Positions 7,494 to 15,134 of a stretch of 64,000 nucleotides of DNA are shown here, in pieces (positions within the stretch are counted from its first letter, which is position 1; the number at the start of each line of letters is the position of its first letter). The notes beneath the pieces were generated by a model. It made no database searches. It worked only from the letters and a program-made list of their open reading frames with translations, and had not been told where the DNA came from. Location of the stretch: assembly GCA_964446945.1 (NCBI GenBank), contig CAYUQO010000003.1, positions 248,001-312,000 on the forward strand, written 5' to 3'. The DNA is from CAIYRG01 sp964446945. GTDB lineage: Bacteria; Pseudomonadota; Alphaproteobacteria; Micropepsales; Micropepsaceae. The translations under genes and the position numbers were made by a program.

Positions 7494-8654
7494 CTAATAG
7501 GACTTTGGCATGCCAAGGACGTTCTGGCCGATAAAGGCCAGAACCAGGTTGTTGTTGATGGGCGCGGTCATGTAGAGCCGGGTTTCGCGAAATTTCCGCT
7601 CCACATCATATTCGCGTGCGAAGCCATAGCCGCCATGCGCATCGAGACACGCATTGGCCGCCTCCCACGCGGCCTCGCTCGCGAGCAGCTTGGCCATATT
7701 TGCCTCTGCGCCGCATTTTTCGCCGCGATCGAATTTCGCCGCCGCGGTATCGCGCATCTGTGCGGCCGCTTCGACATGGGCATAGCTGCGCGCGATCGGG
7801 AACTGCACGCCCTGATTGGCGCCGATCGGCTTTCCGAACACCACGCGCTCGCTGGCATATCTGGACCCGCGTTCGACAAACCAGCGCCCATCGCCGATCG
7901 CTTCCGAGGCCACCAGGATGCGCTCCGCATTCCAGCCATCAATGATGTAGCGAAATCCTTTGCCTTCTTCGCCGATCAGGCTTTCGGCCGGGATTTCGAC
8001 GTCTTCGAAGAAGAGGATGTTCGTGTGGTGATTGAACATCATGTCGAGCGGCTTGATCTCGAGTTTGCCACCGACATTGCGCATATCGATCAGGAAGACC
8101 GACAGGCCTTCGGTTTTGTTTTTCAGGTCCTCATAGGGAGTCGTGCGCGCGAGCAGAAGCATCAGGTCGGATTGTTTCGCGCGCGAGATGAAGATCTTCT
8201 GGCCGTTGATGATGTAGCGGTCGCCGCGGCGAACGGCGCGGGTGGAAAGTCGTGTGGATTCCGAACCGGCATCGGGTTCGGTGACTGCAAAAGCCTGCAG
8301 GCGCAATTCGCCGCTGGCGATCTTCGGCAGATATTGCCGTTTCTGCGCTTCGCTGCCGTGCCTGAGCAGCGTGCCCATGGTGTACATCTGCGCATGGCAG
8401 GCGAGCCCGTTTCCGGGCGAATTATTGATCTCTTCGAGAATCAGCGCCGCTTCCGTGATGCCGAGTCCGGCGCCGCCATATTCTTCGGGGATCAGACAGG
8501 CGAGATAGCCGGACGCCGTGAGCGCGTCGACAAAGGCCTGCGGATAATCGCCTGCTTTGTCGACATCGCGCCAATATTGATCCGGGAAAGTTTCGCAGAT
8601 CTTGCGAATGGCTTCCCGGATCGACTGGCGGTCTTGCTCGCTCGCGTGCACCAT
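7494..8654 (-). CDS. Acyl-CoA dehydrogenase
   Basis: 386 residues, standard ACAD length. It has FAVTEPDAGS, the FAD-binding Thr/Ser region, and the C-terminal DAHGGYGFAREYDVER segment. The IYEGT motif that carries the base in medium- and short-chain enzymes reads LYMTAPINNN, with no Glu. Instead the helix-G segment GWNAERILVA carries a Glu where isovaleryl- and long-chain acyl-CoA dehydrogenases keep theirs. The enzyme would form a 2,3-unsaturated acyl-CoA and pass electrons to ETF. With MaoC and CitE downstream (19-base gap to citE) a methylsuccinyl-CoA-type substrate is attractive but unproven. Confidence 0.93.
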   Translation of the reverse strand: MVHASEQDRQSIREAIRKICETFPDQYWRDVDKAGDYPQAFVDALTASGYLACLIPEEYGGAGLGITEAALILEEINNSPGNGLACHAQMYTMGTLLRHGSEAQKRQYLPKIASGELRLQAFAVTEPDAGSESTRLSTRAVRRGDRYIINGQKIFISRAKQSDLMLLLARTTPYEDLKNKTEGLSVFLIDMRNVGGKLEIKPLDMMFNHHTNILFFEDVEIPAESLIGEEGKGFRYIIDGWNAERILVASEAIGDGRWFVERGSRYASERVVFGKPIGANQGVQFPIARSYAHVEAAAQMRDTAAAKFDRGEKCGAEANMAKLLASEAAWEAANACLDAHGGYGFAREYDVERKFRETRLYMTAPINNNLVLAFIGQNVLGMPKSY

Positions 8655-8691
8655 CTAATTGCGGCCGAAAGTCACCAGCGCCGGCGTTGAT

Positions 8692-9588
8692 TCATTGAAG
8701 GTACTGTTTGAACCATTCGAGAACCGGTTTCATCGCTTCATCCGTCCTTTTCCCATACACATCGAAGTGGACACCGCCTTTCAGCGTGAAGAGCTTCTTC
8801 GGTTCCTTGGCCTTATTATACAACCTGTCGGCATCGTCGGCCTCGAGCTCGTCCTTCTCCGCTTGAACGAAGAGAATTGGTGTCGGAGCAACCTTGTCGA
8901 TAATTTCTTCCGGCTTGTAGTCCAGCCACCCATCAACGGTCGCCAGCGTTGTCTTGTTGCCCTTTTCCTTTTCCACCTGTTCAGCATCCTTCAGGGAAGA
9001 GGTGAGTGAAGGAGGCATGATCAGTACCGAATCGGTTCCCTTATCCAGGAACCCATGGAAGTCTTTGGACTTGCCGGTCACAGCCCTCTGAATCCGGTCC
9101 TCTTGGACCTTTTGCATGAGAGTTGCCCACTCCTGCCCGGTTCGAAATCTGCGCATCCGCCGCTCGCCATCACCGACCAGGACCATGGAGGCAACCGCTT
9201 TTACGCGCCGGTCTCGAGCCGCTATGTACGCGACCTCTCCACCTCCCAGGCTGACGCCCAACAAAGCGATCTTGTCAGGGTTCACTTCGGGTCTGGATTG
9301 CAAGCAGGAGATGGCGTTGCTGGCGTCATAAATCTGCAGGTATGGAATGACCTCGCCGCGCACTCCTTCACTTTCTCCGAATCCTCTGAAATCCATGGTC
9401 AGGGACACAAAACCTGCTGCGGTAAACTCGTCGGCGAACCCGGGAAAGAAAGCGTCCGCCGTGCTCATGAAACCCGGCACAAGCACGACACCAGGAAGAT
9501 TGCTTCCTTTCCTGGCGTTGTCGGGTTTGGAAAGTATTCCGGACAGTTTCAGACCGTCGCTATAATAGCTTATTCTCTCTTTCATCAA
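8692..9588 (-). CDS. Alpha/beta hydrolase (dienelactone hydrolase/S33-like)
   Basis: 298 residues beginning MMKERISYYSDGLKLSG. Two N-terminal strands lead to DFRGFGESEG, then nucleophile elbow GVSLGGGE, an acid Asp in AEKDELEADD and a His in GGVHFDVYG: a full Ser-Asp-His triad. There is no signal peptide. It is related to the FrsA/dienelactone hydrolase group. The gene lies 37 bases upstream of the ACAD on the same strand, and a palindromic repeat separates it from the F420 oxidoreductase, so it may start its own transcript or form part of the leftward run. Likely an esterase, thioesterase or C-C hydrolase; substrate unknown. Confidence 0.85.
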   Translation of the reverse strand: MMKERISYYSDGLKLSGILSKPDNARKGSNLPGVVLVPGFMSTADAFFPGFADEFTAAGFVSLTMDFRGFGESEGVRGEVIPYLQIYDASNAISCLQSRPEVNPDKIALLGVSLGGGEVAYIAARDRRVKAVASMVLVGDGERRMRRFRTGQEWATLMQKVQEDRIQRAVTGKSKDFHGFLDKGTDSVLIMPPSLTSSLKDAEQVEKEKGNKTTLATVDGWLDYKPEEIIDKVAPTPILFVQAEKDELEADDADRLYNKAKEPKKLFTLKGGVHFDVYGKRTDEAMKPVLEWFKQYLQ

Positions 9589-9607
9589 TCAAAGCTCCGG
9601 CCTCGTG

Positions 9608-9667
9608 CTTCGACAAGCTCAGCATGAGGATGTGTTCGTTACTCTCCTCATCCTGAGCATGTCGAAG
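9608..9667. repeat. Intergenic palindromic repeat (REP-like)
   Basis: Arms at 9608-9630 and 9645-9667 are inverted copies matching at 21 of 23 positions, loop about 14 bases. The arms carry the CTTCGACA...CTCAG...ATGAGGA wording that I recall as a very common dispersed intergenic repeat in alphaproteobacterial chromosomes. It lies between the stop of the F420 oxidoreductase (9687) and the start of the hydrolase (9588), so it could shape the mRNA or act as an attenuator within a leftward transcript. Confidence 0.8.
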
Positions 9668-9686
9668 GATGAGGAAAGCAAATTGT

Positions 9687-10688
9687 TTACGAATTGCCCC
9701 ACGCGTCCACGAAGCGGCGGGCATCATCAATCACCGGTTCGGACACCGGCACATAGGGCACGACCAGGCGCGTCACGCCCGCTTCGCGGAACGGCTCCAG
9801 CCGCTCTTTGATTTCCTTGATCGACGTACCCGGAATGACTGGCAGCTTGTCCATGTATTCATCCGTCATGTGCTGTGCCGCGGCTTTGAAACCACCGGCC
9901 TTGAAGGCTTCCTGAATGCGCATGACTTCGGGCTCGAAACCCGATGCGATCAGCATGTCCTTATAGTGATCGGCAATGTTGTAGAAGGTGAGCACTTGCC
10001 GCAGTTTCGAGCGTGCCACCGCGCGGTCCGGATTCAGCGAGCAGCGGACCTTCGCGATAATCTCCAGCGAGTTGGGATCACGGCCCGCTTCAGCGGCGCC
10101 CTCGCGCACGCGTTTGGCAATTTCGCGAATCGTCGCCGGTGTTCCCATATTGATGAAAACTCCGTCGGAAATCTTGCCGACGAGCTTCGTCATCTGGGGA
10201 CCGAGACCGGCGAGATAGATCGGAAAATGCGGGTGATCCGGTTGCCATGAGAGCTGAAAGCGCTTTCCGGTATTGTAGATTTCGCCCTCATATTCGACGC
10301 GTTCGCCGGCCGCGGTTTTTTTGACAATGTCGATATATTCGCGGGCGCGGCGGAGCGGGCGATCGAAGACGCCGTTGTGCCAGGCGGCGATGGTCTTGTT
10401 CGCAACGCCCAGACCCAGCAGCAATCGTCCGCCCGATAGATCCTGCAGCGTTGCCGACTGAATCCCGAGGCTCACCGCGCTGCGGCCATAGATGTGGTAA
10501 ATTGCAGTGCCGAGTTTCAGCGTCGAGGTGCGCGCGGCAATGGCCGACAACAGCACCAGCGGATCGGTGCTATTGGACTCGCCCTTCCAGAATGCGCCAA
10601 AGCCCGCCTGTTCGATCTCAGGCGAAAGATCGACAATGCCTTTCACCGGATAATGGGCGGCAGAATTCAGTTCGATATCATATTGCAC
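9687..10688 (-). CDS. Luciferase-like (LLM) F420-dependent oxidoreductase
   Basis: 333 residues forming a TIM barrel of the bacterial-luciferase superfamily: FWKGESNSTDPL, a TLKLGTAIYHIYGRS strand, LSGGRLLLGLGVAN, and the FPIYLAGLGPQM segment near the phosphate site. F420 rather than FMN use is inferred from subfamily resemblance and from cofE and fno 5-6 kb away. It sits 13 bases after the CoA-transferase beta gene on the same strand, so it should act on the same acid or CoA ester as a hydride-transfer step. An FMN-dependent monooxygenase remains possible. Confidence 0.87.
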   Translation of the reverse strand: MQYDIELNSAAHYPVKGIVDLSPEIEQAGFGAFWKGESNSTDPLVLLSAIAARTSTLKLGTAIYHIYGRSAVSLGIQSATLQDLSGGRLLLGLGVANKTIAAWHNGVFDRPLRRAREYIDIVKKTAAGERVEYEGEIYNTGKRFQLSWQPDHPHFPIYLAGLGPQMTKLVGKISDGVFINMGTPATIREIAKRVREGAAEAGRDPNSLEIIAKVRCSLNPDRAVARSKLRQVLTFYNIADHYKDMLIASGFEPEVMRIQEAFKAGGFKAAAQHMTDEYMDKLPVIPGTSIKEIKERLEPFREAGVTRLVVPYVPVSEPVIDDARRFVDAWGNS

Positions 10689-10701
10689 GTAAAGTCCCCG
10701 T

Positions 10702-11466
10702 TCAGAGCGCCTGCCCGAGATAAACCGATTTGGGGTCGATTTCCTCGCGCAGGATGCGCAGTTCTTCGGCTGAGGGAAGTGGTGTCACCGCAATCGAATC
10801 CGGGCGGTGCAGCGGGAAGCCGGTGTTCGCCGCGACTTCATCAAAACTGATGCCGGGATGGAGCGAGACAAGCTGGGCCGTACGCGTGCGCTTATCAAAT
10901 CCGAGAACGGCTTTATCGGTGATGATGCGATGCGGCCCACCGCCACGGAGATCGAGATCTGCGCGGGGTTTACCTCCGGGAAAACCGGGGCTGGTCAAAT
11001 GTGACACGGCGGCAGGCAATTTGCGTGCTTCGTGCCGCATGATGACGATGACGCGCTTCGCGAGTGAAGCGACGTCATTGCCACCCGCGCTGCCGTTGAA
11101 GTAGCGCACTTTCTCGCCCTGCTTCGACAAGGTGGTGTTGATGTTGCCGAAGCGATCCACTTCGAGCGCGCCGAGAAAGCCCGTGTCTACGATCCCGCGG
11201 TGCAGATTCATCCCCATGACGTCGAGGAAACCGCTCCAGCAGGTGGCGCGATAAAAGATGCGGGAATCAGCCAGGCCCACCGGCGTATCTTTCGGACGCA
11301 TATTAGCGACACCAATTTCCAGCAGCGGCGTCAATTCCGGCGCATGCGTGGCTTTGGCGAGAAAACATGCGACCTGCGGCAGGCCGATGCCAACCACGAC
11401 AGTTTCGCCATTTTTCAACTCGTGCGCGCCCGCGGCGGCCATGATTTCGGTGGCACGGATCTCCAT
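10702..11466 (-). CDS. Family I CoA-transferase, beta subunit (GctB/IpdB-like)
   Basis: 254 residues from the ATG at 11466, which is 2 bases after the alpha-subunit TGA, so translation is coupled; no strong ribosome site is seen. The start IRATEIMAAAGAHELKNGETV is typical of beta subunits. A Glu in LLEIGVANM sits about where glutaconate CoA-transferase keeps its catalytic Glu, followed by VDTGFLGALEVDRFGNINTT. IpdB, a relative that hydrolyses a steroid ring-CoA instead of moving CoA, is an alternative. Both subunits lie next to an LLM oxidoreductase and near an ACAD, which fits degradation of a cyclic or branched acid. Confidence 0.85.
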   Translation of the reverse strand: MEIRATEIMAAAGAHELKNGETVVVGIGLPQVACFLAKATHAPELTPLLEIGVANMRPKDTPVGLADSRIFYRATCWSGFLDVMGMNLHRGIVDTGFLGALEVDRFGNINTTLSKQGEKVRYFNGSAGGNDVASLAKRVIVIMRHEARKLPAAVSHLTSPGFPGGKPRADLDLRGGGPHRIITDKAVLGFDKRTRTAQLVSLHPGISFDEVAANTGFPLHRPDSIAVTPLPSAEELRILREEIDPKSVYLGQAL

Positions 11467-11468
11467 GA

Positions 11469-12374
11469 TCAATAACCCAGAACCGGTCGCGCCTTGAGTG
11501 CTGCGCGACGTTGGAGAGGTGCGGCTTTCTCCAGATATTCCGCGTGATCCGTGGCGCCGCGAATATATTGGTTGATGTAGTCGGTGATTTTGCGCGGGTC
11601 GCGCGAATGCTCGACATAGAGCTTCAGGTGTTGCGCGTCGTAATCGTAGCAACCGAATACCGAGGCGGGATAGGCGCCGTAGGGCTGGTGGATCACGGCT
11701 TCGACGCGATGCGCGGGAATGATTGTGCGTTCGGGCTCACGGCGGATTTCGTCTGTCGACACAATTTCCTCGGCAACGACCACGAGGCGATTGGCCGCTT
11801 TGGCCTGTTCCTCATTGTCCCAGCGGGGCCCGAGAATCCGGCAATTGCCTTCTGCATCGGCGATCTGCACATGGATGAAGCAGATGTCCGGGACGAGTGC
11901 CTTCATTGCGACATAGATTTCACCGGTGAAAGGGCAGGCGATGGGTTTGACCTGATCGGCGCCGGCCCCGTTCTGCAGCCGGTCGAGGATTTCCGATGCA
12001 ATCAGCGATTTGATTGGAATGAAGCTTAAGCCGAGGGCGCCGGCGAGATAGCGGAAGCAGATTGAGAGGCTGCTCCAGTCTTCGAAACTGAGGGAGCCGG
12101 ATTCCCGCGCGCGATTGATACAGTGGACAGGGCCAAAGCGGTCGAGCGATCCGCCGCCGATGATCAGCCGTGCCACCGCGCCGGCCCCCACCAACAGGTC
12201 TGTGTCGAGACCGGCCACCCCCTGTGAAAGCGTGAGATTGCGCTTTTCTTGCCGGATCAGCTCATGCACGACCACGATGACGTTGCGGGCAATGGCAAAA
12301 CCGCCCAGGGCAATATGGGCGCCGTCGGGGACCGTTCTCACGACTTCGGTCACCGTCCTGATCTTGCCGGTCAC
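11469..12374 (-). CDS. Family I CoA-transferase, alpha subunit (GctA/IpdA-like)
   Basis: 301 residues if begun at GTG 12374, which gives the family-like start KIRTVTEVVRTVPDGAHIALGGFA. An in-frame ATG at 12464 would add a 30-residue extension not usual in the family, and neither start has a convincing ribosome site. Alpha signatures include IALGGFAIARN, HELIRQEKRNLTL and the PLDRFGPVH-like stretch SLDRFGPVH. It is first in the leftward run and is divergent from the GMC operon, with the shared control region at 12375-12557. Expected to form an alpha/beta heteromer with the next gene. Confidence 0.82.
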   Translation of the reverse strand: MTGKIRTVTEVVRTVPDGAHIALGGFAIARNVIVVVHELIRQEKRNLTLSQGVAGLDTDLLVGAGAVARLIIGGGSLDRFGPVHCINRARESGSLSFEDWSSLSICFRYLAGALGLSFIPIKSLIASEILDRLQNGAGADQVKPIACPFTGEIYVAMKALVPDICFIHVQIADAEGNCRILGPRWDNEEQAKAANRLVVVAEEIVSTDEIRREPERTIIPAHRVEAVIHQPYGAYPASVFGCYDYDAQHLKLYVEHSRDPRKITDYINQYIRGATDHAEYLEKAAPLQRRAALKARPVLGY

Positions 12375-12498
12375 GATGGATTTTGGCCCCTGAAAGCCGC
12401 GAACGAGAGACCAAAAAGTTATTAAAAGCGAATGACCAAGCTGGCAAGCGAAACGCGCCCGCAAACCTGCTACAGTGCTCGTGGATTTTGTGCTGTGC

Positions 12499-12539
12499 GC
12501 ATTTTCCGCCCGAACCCGCAGGGGGTCGGCGGAAAATGC
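12499..12539 (+). promoter_or_regulatory. Leader stem-loop ahead of the GMC dehydrogenase operon
   Basis: A perfect 12-bp stem: GCATTTTCCGCC at 12499-12510 and GGCGGAAAATGC at 12528-12539, 17-base loop. It ends 8 bases before the GGGAGGG ribosome site of the first gene (ATG 12558). It could be a transcription-factor dyad, a leader-RNA hairpin or an attenuator; no T-tract follows, so a simple terminator is unlikely. Confidence 0.5.
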
Positions 12540-12557
12540 TGCGGCAGGGAGGGACGG

Positions 12558-13265
12558 ATGGCGGACAAAGATTTACCGAGACGCGATTTCCTGAAGACCG
12601 CGGGTTTGGGCACCGCCGCGGCGCTGGCCGGTGGCGTCAGCAGCGCCGCACCCGCGCAAGCTGCAGCCGCTGCGCCAGCCCCGGAGCCGGAAATTTGGCA
12701 GACGCTGTCGCCATCCGAACAGGCTTTTGTCAAAGCAGCGGTCGATACGATTATCCCTGCCGATGAGCTGACCCCATCGGGCACGGACTGCGGATTGGCG
12801 ACATTCATCGACCGCCAGCTCGCCGGCGGCTTCGGCAATGGCGCGCGGCTCTATCGCGACGGACCGTTCATGCCGGGGAAGCCGGAGCTCGGCTATCAGC
12901 TTGCGCTTTCTCCGCGCGAATTCTTCCGCGCCGGAATCGCCGCCGCCAATGCCTGGTCGAAGAAGACCTATGGCAAGGAATTCGACCTGCTCTCACCGGA
13001 ACAGCGCGAAGCCGCACTGACCGCAATGGAAAGCGGCAAGGCCGATTTCAATGCGGGGTTCACTTCGGCATTCTTCTTCGACAATTTTCTCCAGCTGACG
13101 ATGGAAGGATTTTTTGCCGATCCGATCTATGGCGGCAACAAGGACAAAGTCGCGTGGAAGATGATCGGCTTCCCCGGACTTCCGGCGAGCTACCGCGACG
13201 AGATCAAGACCTATTTCAACAAAAAATACGACAAGGCTCCGCAGTCGATTGCGGACTTTTCGTAA
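12558..13265 (+). CDS. Tat-exported small (gamma) subunit, gluconate 2-dehydrogenase subunit 3 family, copy 1
   Basis: 235 residues from the ATG at 12558 (GGGAGGGAC ahead); an upstream in-frame ATG at 12432 is rejected because it would bury the signal. A twin-arginine signal LPRRDFLKTAG at residues 5-15 is followed by an Ala-rich hydrophobic stretch and APAQA cleavage region. The mature part has SPSEQAFVKAAVDTIIPADE and FIDRQLAGGFGNGARLY, the marks of this family. In FAD dehydrogenase complexes this subunit carries the signal and helps the FAD subunit mature and cross the membrane. The GMC gene follows 11 bases later and has no signal of its own, which fits hitchhiker export. Confidence 0.9.
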   Translation: MADKDLPRRDFLKTAGLGTAAALAGGVSSAAPAQAAAAAPAPEPEIWQTLSPSEQAFVKAAVDTIIPADELTPSGTDCGLATFIDRQLAGGFGNGARLYRDGPFMPGKPELGYQLALSPREFFRAGIAAANAWSKKTYGKEFDLLSPEQREAALTAMESGKADFNAGFTSAFFFDNFLQLTMEGFFADPIYGGNKDKVAWKMIGFPGLPASYRDEIKTYFNKKYDKAPQSIADFS

Positions 13266-13276
13266 GGAGGGCGGCG

Positions 13277-15052
13277 ATGGTCACGGTGCTCAAAGAAACC
13301 GATGCCGTTGTCATCGGAATGGGCTGGACGGGCAGTATTCTGTCGCGCGAGCTCACCAAAGCGGGGTTGCATGTGGTCGGGCTCGAGCGCGGCGCGATGC
13401 GCACGCCGCGTGAGGATTTCACCATCCCGTCAATCCGCGATGAACTGCGCTACTCCAACCGGCACGAGCTGTTTCAGGACACAGCGATGGAGACGGTGAC
13501 GCTGCGCCACAATACGCGTGAGACGGCGCTGCCGATCCGGCGTTTGGGCTCGTTTCTGCCCGGCATGAATGTGGGCGGTGCGGGATCGCACTGGAACGGC
13601 GCGACGTGGCGCCGTCTGGAAGCCGATTACATGGTCCGGTCGCATTACACGCAGAAATACGGGCGCAATGTCATTCCCGCCGACATGACGGTGCAGGATT
13701 TCGGCGTCACCTATGCCGACATGGAGCCGTTCTACGACAAGTTCGAAAAGCTCTGCGGCATCTCCGGTCAGGCGGGAAATCTCCGTGGTCAGAAGATCGA
13801 CGGCGGAAATGTCTTTGAAGGCCCGCGTTCCAACAATTATCCGAACAAACCGCTGGCGCGGAATGTGGCTGCGACTCTGTTCGAGGAAGCAACCCGAAAG
13901 CTTGGTTATCACCCGTTTCCACAGCCATCCGCCAATGCCAGCGCCGCCTATACGACGCCAGAAGGCACCACAATGGGCCAATGCGTCTATTGCGGCTTTT
14001 GCGAGCGCTATGGCTGCGAGTCCAACGCGAAAGCGTCGCCCAATGTGAATCTGATGCCGGTGCTGCTGGCCGATCCGAGATTCGAATTGCGCACGCATGC
14101 CTACGTGAAGAAGCTGAACTATGACCGGCAGGCGAAAAAAGTGCGGTCCGTCACCTATGTCGATACGCGCACCGGCGAAGAATATGAGCAGCCGGCCGGG
14201 CTGGTGATCCTCGGCGCCTATGTATTCAACAACACGCTGCTGATGCTCTATTCCGGCATTGGCCAGCCCTATGATCCCGTGACCGGCAAGGGCGTGGTCG
14301 GAAAGAACTACTGCTATCAATATACCGGTTCCGGCGTGACGGTGTTCTTCGAGAACATGGAGACCAATCCGTTCATGGCGGCCGGGGCGTTTGGTTCGGT
14401 GATTGACGACTTCAACAGCGACAATTTCGATCATTCCGGACTCGGCTTCATTGGCGGCGGCCATATTTCGGCGGGGCTGTCGAATGGGAGGCCGATCGAA
14501 ACGCGTCAGGTGCCGCCCGGCACGCCGCGTTGGGGTAAAGCGTGGAAAGAGGCGACAGCGAAATGGTACCGGCGCTGGTTCACCGTGTCGGGTACGGCCT
14601 GCAACTACGCCTACCGTGACAATTATCTCGACCTCGATCCGAATTATAAGGACGCCATCGGCCGGCCACTGCTGCGCATGACGTTCAATTTCAAGGACAA
14701 CGATCACAAGATCGGCGCCTTCCTGAGCCAGAAATCCGCCGACATCGCGCGGGTGATGAACGCGACGATTGTGACGCCGCCGCGCTATCGCACCGGCGAC
14801 TATGATGCGCGGCCCTATCAGTCGACGCACAATACCGGCGGCACGATCATGGGCGCCGACCCGTCGACGAGTGTGGTGAACCCGTATCTGCAGGCCTGGG
14901 ATGCGAGCAACCTGTTCATCATGGGCGCAAGCACGTTCCCACAGAATCAGAGCTACAATCCGACCGGTCCGCTGGGCGCGCTTGCTTACTGGTCGGCCAA
15001 TGCAATCACGACGCGTTATCTGAAAAATCCGGGCCCACTGATGCAGGCGTGA
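13277..15052 (+). CDS. GMC-family FAD dehydrogenase catalytic subunit with Cys4 motif, copy 1
   Basis: 591 residues from the ATG at 13277 (AAGGAGG ahead). The FAD-binding start is AVVIGMGWTGSILSRELTKAG. A CVYCGFCERYGC segment near residue 235 gives C-x2-C-x2-C-x4-C, placed roughly where the membrane FAD-glucose dehydrogenase of Burkholderia carries cysteines for a 3Fe-4S cluster, so an Fe-S relay is likely. The C-terminus has PYQSTHNTGG and QNQSYNPTGPLG, the GMC active-site His/Asn region. It would oxidise a sugar, polyol, sugar acid or alcohol in the periplasm and feed the cytochrome c at the operon end. Substrate unknown. Confidence 0.9.
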   Translation: MVTVLKETDAVVIGMGWTGSILSRELTKAGLHVVGLERGAMRTPREDFTIPSIRDELRYSNRHELFQDTAMETVTLRHNTRETALPIRRLGSFLPGMNVGGAGSHWNGATWRRLEADYMVRSHYTQKYGRNVIPADMTVQDFGVTYADMEPFYDKFEKLCGISGQAGNLRGQKIDGGNVFEGPRSNNYPNKPLARNVAATLFEEATRKLGYHPFPQPSANASAAYTTPEGTTMGQCVYCGFCERYGCESNAKASPNVNLMPVLLADPRFELRTHAYVKKLNYDRQAKKVRSVTYVDTRTGEEYEQPAGLVILGAYVFNNTLLMLYSGIGQPYDPVTGKGVVGKNYCYQYTGSGVTVFFENMETNPFMAAGAFGSVIDDFNSDNFDHSGLGFIGGGHISAGLSNGRPIETRQVPPGTPRWGKAWKEATAKWYRRWFTVSGTACNYAYRDNYLDLDPNYKDAIGRPLLRMTFNFKDNDHKIGAFLSQKSADIARVMNATIVTPPRYRTGDYDARPYQSTHNTGGTIMGADPSTSVVNPYLQAWDASNLFIMGASTFPQNQSYNPTGPLGALAYWSANAITTRYLKNPGPLMQA

Positions 15053-15134
15053 CGGCCGGTTTGCTCGCTATGAAGAGGATTTTGGAATAGGTTTTGCCGC
15101 GCCACTGGCTGGTGCGAAATGTTGGGAGGACAGG

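Noticed and set aside
4851..8654. Assignment of the CitE/MaoC/CoA-transferase set as citrate lyase
   Set aside because: No CitD, CitF or CitC genes are present, and the neighbours are acyl-CoA enzymes.
7374..8690. Long open frame (438 codons) on the plus strand opposite the acyl-CoA dehydrogenase
   Set aside because: It mirrors the ACAD codons; no ribosome site or recognisable domain.
9601..9686. CRISPR-like repeat at the palindromic element
   Set aside because: Only one inverted pair, no regularly spaced units, no cas genes.
13430..14830. Long open frame (466 codons) on the minus strand opposite GMC copy 1
   Set aside because: Arg/His-rich composition typical of the antisense of a GC-rich gene, no family motif, and the plus-strand gene is certain.
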